64,000 nucleotides of DNA from Variovorax saccharolyticus (GTDB lineage Bacteria; Pseudomonadota; Gammaproteobacteria; Burkholderiales; Burkholderiaceae_C). Positions 7,730 to 16,590 of the stretch are shown piece after piece. The position numbers and the translations under genes are program-made. The stretch lies in NCBI RefSeq assembly GCF_030316765.1, contig NZ_JASZYT010000002.1, positions 62,001-126,000 on the forward strand, in the 5' to 3' direction. Each line of letters opens with the position of its first letter. The first letter of the stretch is position 1. The notes under the pieces are model-generated. The model saw only the letters and a program-made list of their open reading frames with translations. It did no database searches and was not told the origin of the DNA.

Positions 7730-8203
7730 ATGAATCTCAGCAAACTCTTCGTCCCCGTCGGCGGCCTGATCCTGCTCGGCGTGGCCTATCGCAGCTACGG
7801 CTGGGCCGGCGTCGCGCTGGTCGGCGGCGCCATCGTCATGTTCCTGTTGATGCACTTCAACCGCACGATGCAGGTGCTCAAGCGCGCGGCCGACCGGCCG
7901 ATCGGCACGGTTGCCAGTGCGGTCATGCTCAACGCCAAGCTCAAGCGCAAGGCCACGCTGCTGCACGTGATCGCCATGACGCGCGCGCTCGGCGAGCTGC
8001 GTTCGCCCAAGGACGAGCAGCCCGAGCTGTTCCGCTGGACCGATGCCGGCGGCTCCTGGGTCGATGTCACCTTCGTCGGCGGCAAGGTCACCGAATGGAC
8101 CCTGGTGCGTCCCGAGGCGATCGAAGACGAGACTGCAGCCGGGGCGCCGAGCGCCGATGCGGTCAAGCCCGGCGCGGCGGACGCGCTGCGCCCGCCGGTC
8201 TGA
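7730..8203 (+). CDS. small membrane protein, function unknown
   Basis: A 157-aa protein with two N-terminal hydrophobic helices (about residues 7-20 and 25-42) and a soluble C-terminal half. That half contains LNAKLKRKATLLHVIAMTRA and a WTDAGGSWVDVTFVGGKVTEW segment with a beta-sheet-like pattern. It starts 22 bases after the DUF4337-like gene, so the two may be co-transcribed. Relatives in this bacterial group are sometimes labelled glycerate kinase, but no kinase motif is visible. Its 3' end converges on rdgC with a short hairpin (8212-8229) between them. Confidence 0.65.
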   Translation: MNLSKLFVPVGGLILLGVAYRSYGWAGVALVGGAIVMFLLMHFNRTMQVLKRAADRPIGTVASAVMLNAKLKRKATLLHVIAMTRALGELRSPKDEQPELFRWTDAGGSWVDVTFVGGKVTEWTLVRPEAIEDETAAGAPSADAVKPGAADALRPPV

Positions 8204-8227
8204 GCAAGCTCAGGGCCTGAACGGGCC

Positions 8228-9220
8228 CTAGAACGGCGCGGATTCGTCTTCCAGCGCCGCTTCTTCGGCCGGGCGCGCCGACGGGGTCGCGGGCGCCGCA
8301 TCCGTGGCCGCCGCGGTGCCGAGCTTCATCTCGCCGCCCAGCGCCTCCAGCAGCTCGGGCACCAGTTGGCCCAGCTCGCCGGTGGCGATCGCCGCGTTGG
8401 CGTCGAAGTCGTCTTCCTTGCCGCCGGCCGGCGCGTCGTCCAGCGTGCCTTCGAGGAACACGATCTTGCGCAGCTGCAGGCCTTCGGTCAGCTCGAAGGA
8501 GACGCGGTCGTCCCAGGACATCGCGAGCCGGGTCGGGCGCTTGCCGGCGGCGATGTGCTCGCGCACCTCGTCGATGTCCAGCGGGTGCTTGGCGTAGCGC
8601 ACCACGGCCTTGGATTCGTCGGTGGCCTTGAGCTCGCACTCGCGGTCGATCGTGAAACCGGCGGGCGGCTCCTGGCTCGACAGCCATTCGGACATCGCCG
8701 CCGCCGGCTCGACCTGCGAGTTGACCAGGGCCACCGCGAAGCCATCGAGCGATTTCACCAAGCTAGTGACCACTTCGTCGGCACGCGCCGCGTTGCTTGA
8801 GTTCACCACCAGCCGGCGGGCCTTCGGGTCGATCCACACCGCGACCCGCGCATGGCGCGTGAAGGCCAGCGGCAGCAGCTCGTGGGTGACGTCTTCCTTG
8901 AGTTCCTTCTTTTCCTTCTTGCCGGGCTTGCGGCCGGTGGTGGCCTCGATCTGGGCCGCGCGTTCGTCGACCTTGCGGCGCACGACGGAGGCGGGCAGGG
9001 TCTTGGTCTCGATCATGTATTCGAGCAGCCACTGGCCGGCGACCGATTCGGCCAGCGGGCCGTGTTCCTGGCCGCGGGGCTCGACCCAGCCGGCGGATTT
9101 TTCCTGCGACGGGCTGCAGGGGACGAAGCGCTGCGCGGCCAGCCCCTGCTCGACCTGGTCGAGCGACTGCGACCAGGTGGCTTCGATGCGGTAGACGATG
9201 ACGTTCTTGAAGACGGACAC
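8228..9220 (-). CDS. rdgC: recombination-associated protein RdgC
   Basis: 330 aa, normal for RdgC, a ring-shaped DNA-binding protein that limits RecA activity. Recognisable segments are VFKNVIVYRIEATWS at the start, RFVPCSPSQEKSAGWVEPRG, LLEYMIETKTLPASVVRRKV and LSMSWDDRV-like sequence near residue 250. The start is GTG at 9220, after AAAGGA; no in-frame ATG fits the family N-terminus. The tail (about the last 35 residues) is an acidic, Ala/Pro-rich extension. It is divergent from ilvE. Confidence 0.92.
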   Translation of the reverse strand: MSVFKNVIVYRIEATWSQSLDQVEQGLAAQRFVPCSPSQEKSAGWVEPRGQEHGPLAESVAGQWLLEYMIETKTLPASVVRRKVDERAAQIEATTGRKPGKKEKKELKEDVTHELLPLAFTRHARVAVWIDPKARRLVVNSSNAARADEVVTSLVKSLDGFAVALVNSQVEPAAAMSEWLSSQEPPAGFTIDRECELKATDESKAVVRYAKHPLDIDEVREHIAAGKRPTRLAMSWDDRVSFELTEGLQLRKIVFLEGTLDDAPAGGKEDDFDANAAIATGELGQLVPELLEALGGEMKLGTAAATDAAPATPSARPAEEAALEDESAPF

Positions 9221-9340
9221 TGAAATCCTTTTTCTCTGGCGGGTTGGCAAAAAACCGACCATTGTCGGTCCGGCGCCTTCGGCCCGCCGCCGTAAAATCG
9301 AAAGCTTTTGCGACATACCCCCCGGTTGAAGGACAAAGAC

Positions 9341-10279
9341 ATGAGCGCACTGCCCCCCGCACTGGACGATCGTGACGGCAAGATCTGGATGGACGGCGAT
9401 CTCGTGGACTGGCGCGACGCCAAGATCCACGTGCTGACCCACACGCTGCACTACGGCTGCGGCGTCTTCGAGGGCGTGCGCGCCTACAACACGGTCAACG
9501 GCACCGCGATCTTCCGCCTGGCCGAGCACACCGAGCGGCTGTTCAACAGCGCCAAGATCCTGCGCATGAAGATCCCCTTCAGCCAGGAACAGGTCAACGA
9601 GGCCCAGAAACAGGTGGTGCGCGAGAACAAGCTCGACAGCTGCTACCTGCGCCCGCTGGTCTGGATCGGCTCCGAGAAGCTGGGCGTCAGCCCCAAGGGC
9701 AACAAGATCCACGCCATGGTCGCGGCCTGGGCCTGGGGCGCCTACCTGGGCGAAGAGGGCATGAAGCGCGGCATCCGCGTGAAGACCTCGAGCTACACGC
9801 GGCATCACGTCAACATCACGATGACGCAGGCCAAGGCGGTCAGCAACTACAGCAACTCGATCCTGGCCAACATGGAAGCGCTCGACGACGGCTACGACGA
9901 GGCGCTGCTGCTCGATGCCAGCGGCTTCGTCTCCGAAGGCGCGGGCGAGAACATCTTCGTGGTCAAGGGCGGCGTGGTCTACACGCCCGACCTGTCGGCC
10001 GGCGCGCTCAACGGCATCACGCGCAACACCATCCTGCACATCTGCAAGGACCTCGGCATCGAGGTCGTGCAGAAGCGCATCACGCGCGACGAGGTCTACA
10101 TCGCCGATGAAGCCTTCTTCACCGGCACCGCGGCCGAGGTCACGCCGATCCGCGAACTCGACCGCGTCGAGATCGGCATCGGATCGCGCGGCCCCATCAC
10201 CGAGAAGATCCAGAGCGCCTTCTTCGACATCGTGAACGGCAAGAACCCCAAATATGCCCACTGGCTCACCAAGGTCTGA
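9341..10279 (+). CDS. ilvE: branched-chain amino acid aminotransferase
   Basis: 312 aa, a fold-type IV PLP aminotransferase that makes or degrades leucine, isoleucine and valine with glutamate/2-oxoglutarate. Typical segments are HTLHYGCGVFEGVRAYNT, YLRPLVWIGSEKLGV, the lysine-containing VKTSSYTRHHVNITMTQAKA (the PLP lysine is expected here), SEGAGENIFVVKGG and FFTGTAAEVTPIREL. The ATG at 9341 is chosen for its AAGGA ribosome-binding site; an ATG eleven codons upstream is less likely. A zinc-finger gene follows after 7 bases. Confidence 0.95.
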   Translation: MSALPPALDDRDGKIWMDGDLVDWRDAKIHVLTHTLHYGCGVFEGVRAYNTVNGTAIFRLAEHTERLFNSAKILRMKIPFSQEQVNEAQKQVVRENKLDSCYLRPLVWIGSEKLGVSPKGNKIHAMVAAWAWGAYLGEEGMKRGIRVKTSSYTRHHVNITMTQAKAVSNYSNSILANMEALDDGYDEALLLDASGFVSEGAGENIFVVKGGVVYTPDLSAGALNGITRNTILHICKDLGIEVVQKRITRDEVYIADEAFFTGTAAEVTPIRELDRVEIGIGSRGPITEKIQSAFFDIVNGKNPKYAHWLTKV

Positions 10280-10286
10280 AAAAGCG

Positions 10287-10499
10287 ATGTCCACCCCCAA
10301 GAGCACCATCGAACTCCTCGCCCGCGACCTGAACGACCAGGGCGGCGTGTTCTGCCCGAACCCCAAGGCCGACATGCAGTTGTGGAGCGCCCACCCCAAG
10401 GTCTATCTCGACGTCGCGCGCACCGGCGAAGCCAAGTGCCCGTACTGCGGCACGGTCTACCGGCTCAAGGCCGGCGAGGCGGCAGGCCACCACCACTGA
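10287..10499 (+). CDS. CHCC-type zinc-finger protein, 70 aa
   Basis: A 70-aa protein with one zinc-binding domain: VFCPNPKADMQLWSAHPKVY followed by KCPYCGTVYRL, giving the Cys-His-Cys-Cys ligand order of zf-CHCC proteins (related to NDUFS6 of complex I). A His-rich GHHH tail ends the protein. It starts 7 bases after ilvE and is probably translated from the same message, an arrangement seen in other Burkholderiales. The exact role is unknown. Confidence 0.85.
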   Translation: MSTPKSTIELLARDLNDQGGVFCPNPKADMQLWSAHPKVYLDVARTGEAKCPYCGTVYRLKAGEAAGHHH

Positions 10500-10515
10500 G
10501 CCTGCCGGGGTTGCT

Positions 10516-10905
10516 GTGCGCGGCTTGTACCTTGTCAACGTCAAGCTTGGGCGAGGCTCGAACGGCACCCTGCCGTCGACCCTCGCGGGTGCCTATGTGT
10601 CGGCCTACGCGACGGCGCCGGACCCCGAGTCCGCCACGCGGCTCGCGGTCAGCAAGCTGACCTCGAAGGGCTTCGAGTTCCTGGCCACCCAGGGGCCGAT
10701 CAGCCGGCTCGATCCCGGCGAGTGGTCGCGCCATGTCGCGCAGGCGTGGCCCGAGTTCATCGACGAACTGCCCAAGCAGGAAGAACTCGCCGCCGGCCTC
10801 GAGCGCGAAATGGTGTTCTTCGGGCCGTTCGTGGGCTACGAGCGCCGCAGCGAAGGCAGCAGCCCGCGCCACGAATCCCCCGGCTCCTGCGCCAGCCGCA
10901 GGTAG
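10516..10905 (+). CDS. hypothetical protein, 129 aa
   Basis: Starts at a GTG 16 bases after the zinc-finger gene. Codon third positions are strongly GC-biased, as in the neighbouring genes, and the peptide looks globular (LAVSKLTSKGFEFLATQGPI, WPEFIDELPKQEELAAGLER). Its last 70 bases overlap the 3' end of the convergent O-antigen-ligase gene, so its C-terminal tail (Ser/Arg-rich) is probably not conserved. No family is recognised. Confidence 0.55.
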   Translation: MRGLYLVNVKLGRGSNGTLPSTLAGAYVSAYATAPDPESATRLAVSKLTSKGFEFLATQGPISRLDPGEWSRHVAQAWPEFIDELPKQEELAAGLEREMVFFGPFVGYERRSEGSSPRHESPGSCASRR

Positions 10906-12059
10906 ACCATCGCGACCCACAGCAGCGCCAGCCCGATCTGGGCATCGCGCAGCGCCGAGTTGACGCTGGTGGCGATCAGCAGCACCAGCGTGGCGACGAA
11001 GGCCTGGCGCCCGGCCAGGTCGTCGCGGCGCCAGGCGATCCAGACCGAGGCCAGCACGATCACCAGCAGGCTCAGCGCGCCGGGCACGCCACCCTGCGCG
11101 CCCATCCACAGGAAGTCGTTGTGGGGCATGTTCTTGTAGTCGAGCAGCTTGGGCCCGCGCAGGTGCCATTGCTCGGTCCAGCCGCCGATGCCCCAGCCGT
11201 CGAAGGGCCGGTCGATGATCATGCGGGCCGTGTCGCGGTACATGTAGTAGCGCACGACCCAGCTGGCCTCGGAGATCTCGCCGGCCTGCGCGGCCTCGAT
11301 CTCCTGGATGCCGACCGCGAACTTCTGCTGCACCACCGGCGAGTTCCACAGCACGCCGATCGCGATCGCGCCGCCCACCATCATCACCACCGCCAGCACC
11401 TTGAGCTGCCGCCGCCACTGGTGCACGCAGGCGGCCGGGATCACCAGCAGCAGCGCCAGCAGCGAGGTGCGCGAGGGCAGCGTGAAGGTGATGATCGCCA
11501 TCACGGCCGGGACCAGCGCGAAGGCCGCGAGGGCCCGCCAGGGGCGATGTCCGGTGAGCGCCTTGAGCCCGTACACCGTGGCCGTCGCGGCCATGATGGT
11601 GAACAGCAGCGCATTGCTGATCGACTTGTTGCCGATCAGGATCAGCACGCCGCGCCAGGGCTCCAGCATCGGGAAGCCCACGGTGTAGTAGAGCGCGATC
11701 ATCACGATGTTCACGAGCCCCATGATCCAGAAGCCGCGTACCGCCCAGACCGCCTCTTCGCGCGTGAGCGCCAGTGCCATCAGCACGGTGGCCGCGATGC
11801 GCAGCCCGTGCACCAGGTTCGACGCCGTCTCGGGGTAGTGCGGCCCGATCGCCAGGATGACCAGCGTCCAGACCACGTAGGCCATCACCGGCCACCACAT
11901 CGGGTTGCCGCGCAGCCGGACCGCCCGTTCGCGCCAGCCGCCCGCGGCCAGCAGCGCGACCATCAGCAGCAGCGCCGACAGGTAAGTGACGCCGACCGGC
12001 ATGAACACCGTCAGCCCCCAGAACATGGCCGCGGGCCTGACGATGTGCGATCTCTGCAT
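10836..12059 (-). CDS. O-antigen ligase / Wzy-type polymerase family membrane protein
   Basis: 407 aa with about 10-12 membrane helices. The central large loop carries the Wzy_C pattern DTARMIIDRPFDGWGIGGW followed by NMPHNDFLWMGAQGGVPGAL, including the Arg and His positions typical of O-antigen ligases (WaaL). The substrate could be a lipid-linked polysaccharide or another surface glycan. No other surface-polysaccharide genes are nearby, so it is an orphan. It converges on, and overlaps by 70 bp, the hypothetical gene to its left. Confidence 0.8.
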   Translation of the reverse strand: MQRSHIVRPAAMFWGLTVFMPVGVTYLSALLLMVALLAAGGWRERAVRLRGNPMWWPVMAYVVWTLVILAIGPHYPETASNLVHGLRIAATVLMALALTREEAVWAVRGFWIMGLVNIVMIALYYTVGFPMLEPWRGVLILIGNKSISNALLFTIMAATATVYGLKALTGHRPWRALAAFALVPAVMAIITFTLPSRTSLLALLLVIPAACVHQWRRQLKVLAVVMMVGGAIAIGVLWNSPVVQQKFAVGIQEIEAAQAGEISEASWVVRYYMYRDTARMIIDRPFDGWGIGGWTEQWHLRGPKLLDYKNMPHNDFLWMGAQGGVPGALSLLVIVLASVWIAWRRDDLAGRQAFVATLVLLIATSVNSALRDAQIGLALLWVAMVYLRLAQEPGDSWRGLLPSLRRS

Positions 12060-12094
12060 AGGGGGCGGATTTTAGGATGCCGCCCGAGGCCGGC

Positions 12095-13282
12095 TCAGTG
12101 CGGCAGGGTGATCACGAAGCTGGCGCCGCCGCCGGGCCGGTCCTCGCAGCGCACGCTGCCGCCGTGGCGCTCGGTGATCGACTTCACCAGCGCCAGGCCG
12201 AGGCCGACGCCGCCGTTGCGCTCGCTGGCGCCGGGCAGGCGGTAGAAGGGCTCGAAGATGCGGTCGCGCTGCGTCACCGGCACGCCGGGGCCGCGGTCGT
12301 TGACGCGGATCTCGGCCTGGCCGGCGCGGCTGCCGATCTCCAGGTTGATCTCGCCGGCGCCGTAGCGGCCGGCGTTCTCGAGCAGGTTGCGGATCGCGCG
12401 CCGCAGCAGGCGCGGCACGCCGCGCACCGTCAGGGCCTCGCTGTCGGTGCCTTCCTTCACTTCGAGGTCGGCATCGACCCGGGCGCATTCCTCGGCCGCC
12501 AGGCCCGTGAGGTCGACCGTCTCGATGGTGCCCATGTCGGACTCCTTGGCATCGAGCCGGCTGGCCAGCAGGATCTCGTCGATCAGCTGGTCGAGTTCGG
12601 CGATGTTGCGCGAGATCTCTTCCCGGGCTCCGGGATTGGGCCGATCGCCCATCAGCTCGAGGCTCATGCGGATGCGCGTCAGCGGCGAGCGCAGCTCGTG
12701 CGAGGCATTGGCCAGCAGCGACTTGTGCGAGCGCACTAGCTCCTCGATGCGCCCGGCCGCGGCATTGAAGCCGTTGGCCAGGTCGGCGACTTCGTCCTGC
12801 CCCGGATCGGGCACGCGCACCGACAGGTCGCCCTCGCCCCAGCGCTGCACGCCGCGCTGCAGCACCTCGAGCCGCTTGGTGAGCCGGCGCACGATCGGAT
12901 AGACGCCCAGCGCCACGATGATGCCGACGATCGCCACCATCCAGCCGAGGCCGAAAGGCGTGCGCCAGGCCAGGATGCCGGGCGGCGGGCCCCCGGGCCG
13001 CCCGCGCGGCGCCACCTGCAGCGTCAGCGCGCGGCCGTCTTCGAGCATGACGTCGAAGGTGAGCCCCGCGCCCGGCACGCGCGTGGCGGTGCCGGAGCCG
13101 ATCGGGCGGTCCTTGGAGTCGAGCACCGAGACTTCGCGCGGCAGCGGCGCGAGCCGTTCGCGCTCGCTCTCGGCGGCTTCGCGCACGATCCAGTTGGCCG
13201 TCAGCGTGAGGATGAAGACGCCCGCCACCACCGCCAGCCAGATGCGGACGTACAGGTGGCGGCGGTAGAGGTTGAGGATCAT
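12095..13282 (-). CDS. sensor histidine kinase
   Basis: 395 aa. TM1 lies at about 14-31 and TM2 at about 112-130, with a short periplasmic sensor region between them (Pro/Gly-rich near 91-103). A HAMP domain follows (ending around AGRIEELVRSHK). The phosphoacceptor is H195 in ASHELRSPLTRIR, and the ATPase part has the N box LLENAGRYGAGE, G1 NDRGPGVP and G2 GGVGLGLALVK. It starts 18 bases after the response regulator, its probable partner. The signal is unknown. Confidence 0.92.
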   Translation of the reverse strand: MILNLYRRHLYVRIWLAVVAGVFILTLTANWIVREAAESERERLAPLPREVSVLDSKDRPIGSGTATRVPGAGLTFDVMLEDGRALTLQVAPRGRPGGPPPGILAWRTPFGLGWMVAIVGIIVALGVYPIVRRLTKRLEVLQRGVQRWGEGDLSVRVPDPGQDEVADLANGFNAAAGRIEELVRSHKSLLANASHELRSPLTRIRMSLELMGDRPNPGAREEISRNIAELDQLIDEILLASRLDAKESDMGTIETVDLTGLAAEECARVDADLEVKEGTDSEALTVRGVPRLLRRAIRNLLENAGRYGAGEINLEIGSRAGQAEIRVNDRGPGVPVTQRDRIFEPFYRLPGASERNGGVGLGLALVKSITERHGGSVRCEDRPGGGASFVITLPH

Positions 13283-13300
13283 GTCGGTCCGGCGCCGCTT

Positions 13301-14014
13301 TCAGTCCTGCTGCTTGGCGAAGACGTAGCCGACGCCGCGCACCGTGAGGATGCGTTTCGGATTCTTGGCATCGACCTCGATGGCGGCCCGGATGCGGCCC
13401 ATGTGGACGTCGATCGAGCGGTCGAAGGCCTCGAGCTCGCGGCCGCGCACGGCTTCCATGATCTGGTCGCGCGTGAGCACGCGGCCGGCGCGCTCGGCCA
13501 TCGCGACCAGCAGGTCGAACTGGTAGGAGGTGAGGTCGGCCGGCTCCCCGCCGACCGTGACGGTGCGTGCGTTGCGGTCGATGTCGAGCGAGCCGAAGCG
13601 CATCACGGCGGGACCCTCGGCCGCGCCGGCGGTCTCGCCGCGGCGGCGCAGCACGGCGCGGATGCGCGCCAGCAGCTCGCGCGGCTCGAAGGGCTTGGGC
13701 AGGTAGTCGTCGGCGCCGATCTCCAGGCCGATGATGCGGTCCATCGGGTCGCCCTTGGCGGTCAGCATGAGCACCGAGACCTTGGCCTGGCCGCCCGGCA
13801 GCGAGCGGATGCGGCGGCAGACCTCGAGCCCGTCGGTGTCGGGCAGCATCAGGTCGAGGATCACCAGGTCGGGCGAGCGCTGCTGCAGCATCTCGAGCCC
13901 GCTGGCCCCGTCGGTGGCATGCGCGAAGCCGAAGCCCGACTGCGTCAGGTACTCGCCCACCATCTGCGCCAGGCGGGTGTCGTCTTCGATCATCAGGAGT
14001 TGGGGTGTGCTCAT
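13301..14014 (-). CDS. OmpR/PhoB-family response regulator
   Basis: 237 aa. Receiver domain with acidic residues E10/D11/D12, phosphoacceptor D54 (VILDLMLPDTDG), and the T/K positions in MLTAKGDPMDR and YLPKPF. The C-terminal winged-helix DNA-binding domain ends RILTVRGVGYVFAKQQD. GGAGAC lies upstream of the ATG. It is the first gene of the pair with the histidine kinase. The target genes are not shown by the sequence; the adjacent ketosynthase island is transcribed in the same direction but ends 112 bp before it. Confidence 0.93.
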   Translation of the reverse strand: MSTPQLLMIEDDTRLAQMVGEYLTQSGFGFAHATDGASGLEMLQQRSPDLVILDLMLPDTDGLEVCRRIRSLPGGQAKVSVLMLTAKGDPMDRIIGLEIGADDYLPKPFEPRELLARIRAVLRRRGETAGAAEGPAVMRFGSLDIDRNARTVTVGGEPADLTSYQFDLLVAMAERAGRVLTRDQIMEAVRGRELEAFDRSIDVHMGRIRAAIEVDAKNPKRILTVRGVGYVFAKQQD

Positions 14015-14126
14015 CGGTCTGTCTCCGTGCGGCGTGCCACGGTGGTTGTTGGGGGAGTAGCTTCCTCCTGCGCGGTCGCGCAGGCTTGAACGCTTCGTAA
14101 AGTTGGGTAAACCTTGGTGACGGCTG

Positions 14127-15749
14127 TCATCCGGTCTCGAAGAGCCGAGGGCCGGTGCCCGCGGCGGCCGCCGCCGGCGCCCGGGCCAGCAGGGCGGCCA
14201 GCGCGCCGCCTTCCAGCTCCGGGTGGTCGCGGGTCGCGCGCGCCAGCATCTCGCCCGCCAGCGTGGCCAGCCGTTCGGCCGACTGCCGCATGCGGTGTTT
14301 GAAGGCCTCGTCGTCGAGCCTGTCGTTGAGGCTGCGGTTGAGCTCCGCGAACCATGGCAGCGCCGCCTGGTCGAGCATCACGGCCGGGTTGCGCCGGTGG
14401 CTGACGGCCGACCAGGCGCGAAAGAAGGCCTGTGCCGCAAGGTTGAGCCGCTGGCAGTGCTGGAGTTCGTCGCGCAGGCTGCCCAGCACGGCGAGGTCGG
14501 TCAATCGCTGCTGGAAGAAGATCTGCGCCAGCACGCCCCAGTAGTAGGTGTAGTCCCAGATGACCTTCGCCGGCAGCACCTCGGGGTCTCCGAACAGCGG
14601 GTACTGGTCGGTGTAGAGCGCCAGCGTGCTTTCGTAGAACGAGTGGTAGATCTGGTCGTAGAGCTGGGCCCGCGCCTCCAGCGCATGGCCGGCGCGGTCG
14701 TGCGCGACCAGGTCGCAGATGTAGGTATTGCCGACCGCGATGAAGTCGCTGCCGGGCGAATAGAACGGGTCGAGGAACAGCCCGGCCTCGCCGGTGAGCG
14801 CCCAGCGCCGGCCCGAGAACACCTGCTTGCAGCCGTAGGAGAAGTTGCGCAGGAAGGCGAAATCCTGCAGCAGGTGGCGCTTGTCGTCGAGGGCGTCGTA
14901 CAGGCGCGGCTGCCAGGTTTGGAGCCAGTCCATGGCGCGCTCGAAGCTGTCCATGCGGTCGAGCGGATGCAGGCGCGGGTCGGCCACGATGCCGACCGAG
15001 TGCGAGCCGGAGGCCAACGGGATCAGCCATACCCAGTAGCCGGCGCCGACCAGGTGGTTGGTCGACAGCCAGCGCGACTGCGGCTCGCAGCGCGTGCGCC
15101 ACTGCGGGTCGTCGGACCAGTCGTCGACCGGGATGCGCTCGCCGATGCGGAACCAGACGGCGTTGCATTCGTGGGCGTTGGCCTGCTGCAGGCCGAGCTT
15201 GCGCTTGAGCATGCCGGCACGGCCGCAGGCATCGACCAGCCAGCGGCTGCGGATCGCATGCGTCTGCCCGCCGTCGGACCATTCGATGCAATGCGGCTCG
15301 CGGGAGTCTTCGGCCAGGTCGATGCGGCGCACGGTCGCGCTGTCGATGAAGCGCACGCCCTGGCGCGTGGCCTCTTCGGCCAGGTAGTTCTCGAAGATGC
15401 CGCGGTCGATCTGGTAGCTCGGCACCGAGAGGTAGCGGCTGGCGCCGATCTCGGTCACCTGGTCGATGTCGCGCCGGCCCTCGCTGAAGAAGAAGCGGAA
15501 GCCGAACTTGCGCAGCTGGGCGGCCTGCATGTGCGGCTTGAGGCCGAGCACGGTGTCGAAGTAGTGGGCGCCGATCTCGACCGATGACTCGCCCACCTTG
15601 TGGGTGGCGTGCGGCACCGGGTGCGAGCGGCGCTCGAGCACCACGACATCGATGTCGGGAAAGCGCTGGCGCAGCTGCAGCGCCAGCGTGAGTCCCGCCA
15701 GTCCGCCACCCATGATCACGACATCGTGCGCGTGGTGGGCAGCGTCCAT
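14127..15749 (-). CDS. FAD-dependent halogenase-like oxidoreductase
   Basis: 540 aa. The FAD-binding GGGLAG motif lies near residue 14. KVGESS (K51) matches the catalytic-lysine region of flavin-dependent halogenases. WVWLIP at 239-244 is an exact WxWxIP halogenase signature, and FLDPFYSPG at 325-333 matches the Fx.Px.SxG motif shared by halogenases and related monooxygenases. It may therefore halogenate or oxidise a carrier-bound or aromatic polyene-like product. It follows the two ketosynthase genes by 10 bases, probably one operon. Some polyene-cluster homologues keep these motifs but have no proven halogenase activity. Confidence 0.8.
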   Translation of the reverse strand: MDAAHHAHDVVIMGGGLAGLTLALQLRQRFPDIDVVVLERRSHPVPHATHKVGESSVEIGAHYFDTVLGLKPHMQAAQLRKFGFRFFFSEGRRDIDQVTEIGASRYLSVPSYQIDRGIFENYLAEEATRQGVRFIDSATVRRIDLAEDSREPHCIEWSDGGQTHAIRSRWLVDACGRAGMLKRKLGLQQANAHECNAVWFRIGERIPVDDWSDDPQWRTRCEPQSRWLSTNHLVGAGYWVWLIPLASGSHSVGIVADPRLHPLDRMDSFERAMDWLQTWQPRLYDALDDKRHLLQDFAFLRNFSYGCKQVFSGRRWALTGEAGLFLDPFYSPGSDFIAVGNTYICDLVAHDRAGHALEARAQLYDQIYHSFYESTLALYTDQYPLFGDPEVLPAKVIWDYTYYWGVLAQIFFQQRLTDLAVLGSLRDELQHCQRLNLAAQAFFRAWSAVSHRRNPAVMLDQAALPWFAELNRSLNDRLDDEAFKHRMRQSAERLATLAGEMLARATRDHPELEGGALAALLARAPAAAAAGTGPRLFETG

Positions 15750-15759
15750 GGGCGGGCCT

Positions 15760-16590
15760 TCAGCTCTGCGTTTCGAGCTGGAGTTCGGGCTGCAGCTGCA
15801 GCTGCAGCGACAGCGTGGCCGACAGTGGCAGGCTCAGCGACTCCGGCTCTGCGCGGGCCAGCGCCTCGAACAGCGGCAGCGCATCGGCCATGGCGTTGAC
15901 CTCCAGCGCGCGAGCCGCGGCGCTGCGGGCCCGCGTCGCCGGCGCGGCGCCGGCGGCCAGCGTCCATTCGAACGAGGCCACGGTGCGGGCGGTGCGCGTG
16001 GGCGACAGCACCAGGGCCACGGCCAGCATCTCGCGGCTGGTGGTGACCGAGGCCAGCGCGCCGACGGCCGGCATGTCGTAGCCGGCCAGCAGCACGGCGC
16101 GCTGGTCGGCGGCGCACTGCGCGGCCGCTTCGAGCAGGCCGGAAGCGAAGCTGCTCTCGTAGGCGGCGAGCGAGTTGCTGGCCGCCATGCAGCCCGTGCC
16201 GATGGTCCAGTAGCCGACCGCGGCGTTATGCACCGAGTTGTGGAACTTGATCGGCGACAGCAGCAGCGGGTCGGTCGCCAGCGTACCGCACATGTAGTCG
16301 TTGATGCCGAGGTCGCCGTGCGCCGAGGCGAACACGCAGGGCAGGTCGGCGGCATTGCGGCCCGAGGCGGCCACGGCGGCGGCCGCCACTTCGAGCGCCA
16401 GCGCCACCGTGTCGGGTGCGCGGCGGCGTTCGGCCGGCGCCAGCAGCTGCGGCGAGGGCCGCTTGGCGGGCGGGTCGGCCGGCGCGCCTTCGCCGCGGAA
16501 GACCGCGCTGGCGATCTCCCAGCCCGGCAGCGTCGCAGCCCAGAAGGCCGGGCCTTCGATGTAGAGGGTGGGGGTCTTTGCTGCGCTCAT
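15760..16590 (-). CDS. beta-ketoacyl synthase, chain-length-factor-like
   Basis: 276 aa, shorter than a full ketosynthase. Thiolase-fold segments include PCVFASAHGDLGINDYMC, KFHNSVHNAAVGYWTIGTGC and SREMLAVALVLSP. The FHNSVHN signature is typical of the chain-length-factor-like subunits found in aryl polyene and related type II polyketide clusters. The catalytic His-His part of a complete KS is lacking. The ATG at 16590 overlaps the stop of the upstream full KS by 4 bases (ATGA), implying translational coupling and a heterodimer. Confidence 0.82.
   Translation of the reverse strand: MSAAKTPTLYIEGPAFWAATLPGWEIASAVFRGEGAPADPPAKRPSPQLLAPAERRRAPDTVALALEVAAAAVAASGRNAADLPCVFASAHGDLGINDYMCGTLATDPLLLSPIKFHNSVHNAAVGYWTIGTGCMAASNSLAAYESSFASGLLEAAAQCAADQRAVLLAGYDMPAVGALASVTTSREMLAVALVLSPTRTARTVASFEWTLAAGAAPATRARSAAARALEVNAMADALPLFEALARAEPESLSLPLSATLSLQLQLQPELQLETQS

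Noticed and set aside
8212..8229. Bidirectional terminator between the 157-aa gene and rdgC
   Set aside because: AGGGCC/GGCCCT forms a hairpin but has no T tract on either strand, and it reaches into the rdgC stop codon.
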